Source: Megamerina dolium (lineage: Eukaryota; Arthropoda; Insecta; Diptera; Megamerinidae). From it: a DNA stretch of 64,000 bases. Position 1 is the first letter of the stretch. Each line of letters begins with the position of its first letter. The notes beneath the pieces were generated by a model. The model had not been told where the DNA came from. It saw only the letters and a list, made by a program, of their open reading frames with translations, and did not search any database. Positions 63,355 to 64,000 of the stretch are shown piece after piece. The stretch covers positions 15,145,277 through 15,209,276 of the forward strand of contig OY978526.1 in assembly GCA_963854835.1 (NCBI GenBank). Direction: 5' to 3'. The position numbers and the translations under genes were made by a program.

Positions 63355-64000
63355 TCTTATTACTACACAAATGTCAAATTCATTTTCGATTAATTACATA
63401 ATTAATGAAAATTAAATTAATTGAAAATACTCGTGTTTTTTTTTCTCAGTTAAAATATAAAATTAATTATCACCTACGGTAATCCTGATTCAAGTGATCA
63501 AAGGAAGATAATTTCAATTCAGAACAATCGGAGTCGAACGGATATTATCGGAAAAGGACTCCAACCTACACTTAGAGACAAAATTTACTGTAAAACTGAA
63601 CATTTGACTTAATTTGAGAAACACTGTCCAAAATACAATGGCACTCTTTTAATAAAATATTTAAACTAATGCACATTCATGCGGCTATACGCAATTGAAA
63701 GTGTTTCGCTAAAATTTCGCTAAAATATCCGTAATTAAATATTTAATGGCTTTGTTCAGTTGTTATTCCATCACCAATGAGACAATTGAAATATGACCTT
63801 CATAGTATAAATATTTCAAATGGCACCATTGCTAATGGCTGATTGTGCAAGAGAAATGGGCATATTTGGTAAAATGTTAAAACATTTGAATATACACATT
63901 TTTGTTCGATATTTAATATTTAATTAATTTCATGTGAACCTTATACATTTGATAGCATAATATTATACTAGCAATTTCTTTAATGTTTTCCAATGGCAAA
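63355..64000. other. Non-coding DNA
   Basis: AT-rich sequence with no recognisable feature up to the window end. Confidence 0.5.

Overview
The window is AT-rich nuclear DNA from a higher fly (Diptera, Schizophora). Short A/T runs, (CAA)n and (CAG)n triplets, GT-AG splice sites and the transposon families fit a true fruit fly (Tephritidae) or a relative; the family-level placement is inference. It has no operons, ribosome binding sites, rRNA or CRISPR. Almost all of it looks intronic or intergenic, and most short open frames are chance or transposon-derived.

One host gene is supported. Two exons on the minus strand (43640-43994 and 43046-43443), joined by a 196-bp intron, encode the C-terminal half of an immunoglobulin-fold cell-surface protein. 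It resembles the beaten path (Beat) family and carries a glycine-rich insertion. Its 5' exons were not found. They would lie at higher coordinates, so the right third of the window may be its intron.

Most other recognisable content is mobile DNA. (1) Three same-orientation copies of a DINE-1/HINE-like non-autonomous Helitron relative lie at 791-2133, 35612-37226 and 55967-57941; the third has an internal 312-bp tandem repeat. (2) A tRNA-derived SINE of about 360 bp has six or seven copies, some with target-site duplications, and one is nested inside the second HINE. (3) Decayed non-LTR retrotransposon ends lie at about 5520-5885, 24660-25035, 27741-28262 and 34160-34915. (4) There are four decayed mariner/Tc1 transposase copies at about 9485-10060, 25070-25500, 31040-31552 and 39330-40414; the last has both terminal inverted repeats and TA flanks. 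(5) A small inverted-repeat (MITE-like) element lies at 63070-63354. (6) Degenerate tandem arrays with a period of roughly 120-190 bp lie at 12290-12720, 15840-16745, 33380-34150 and 44740-45640. They occur in both orientations and may be worn-out HINE internal repeats.

The parts interact as genome parasites. The SINE 3' end shares a motif with the 3' end of the RTE-like LINE at 28234, which suggests that the LINE machinery mobilised the SINE. The nested insertion orders the HINE and SINE waves. Two long imperfect hairpins (7102-7218 and 20847-20954) and one candidate plus-strand exon (55065-55158) remain unexplained. I found no convincing new multi-gene system.
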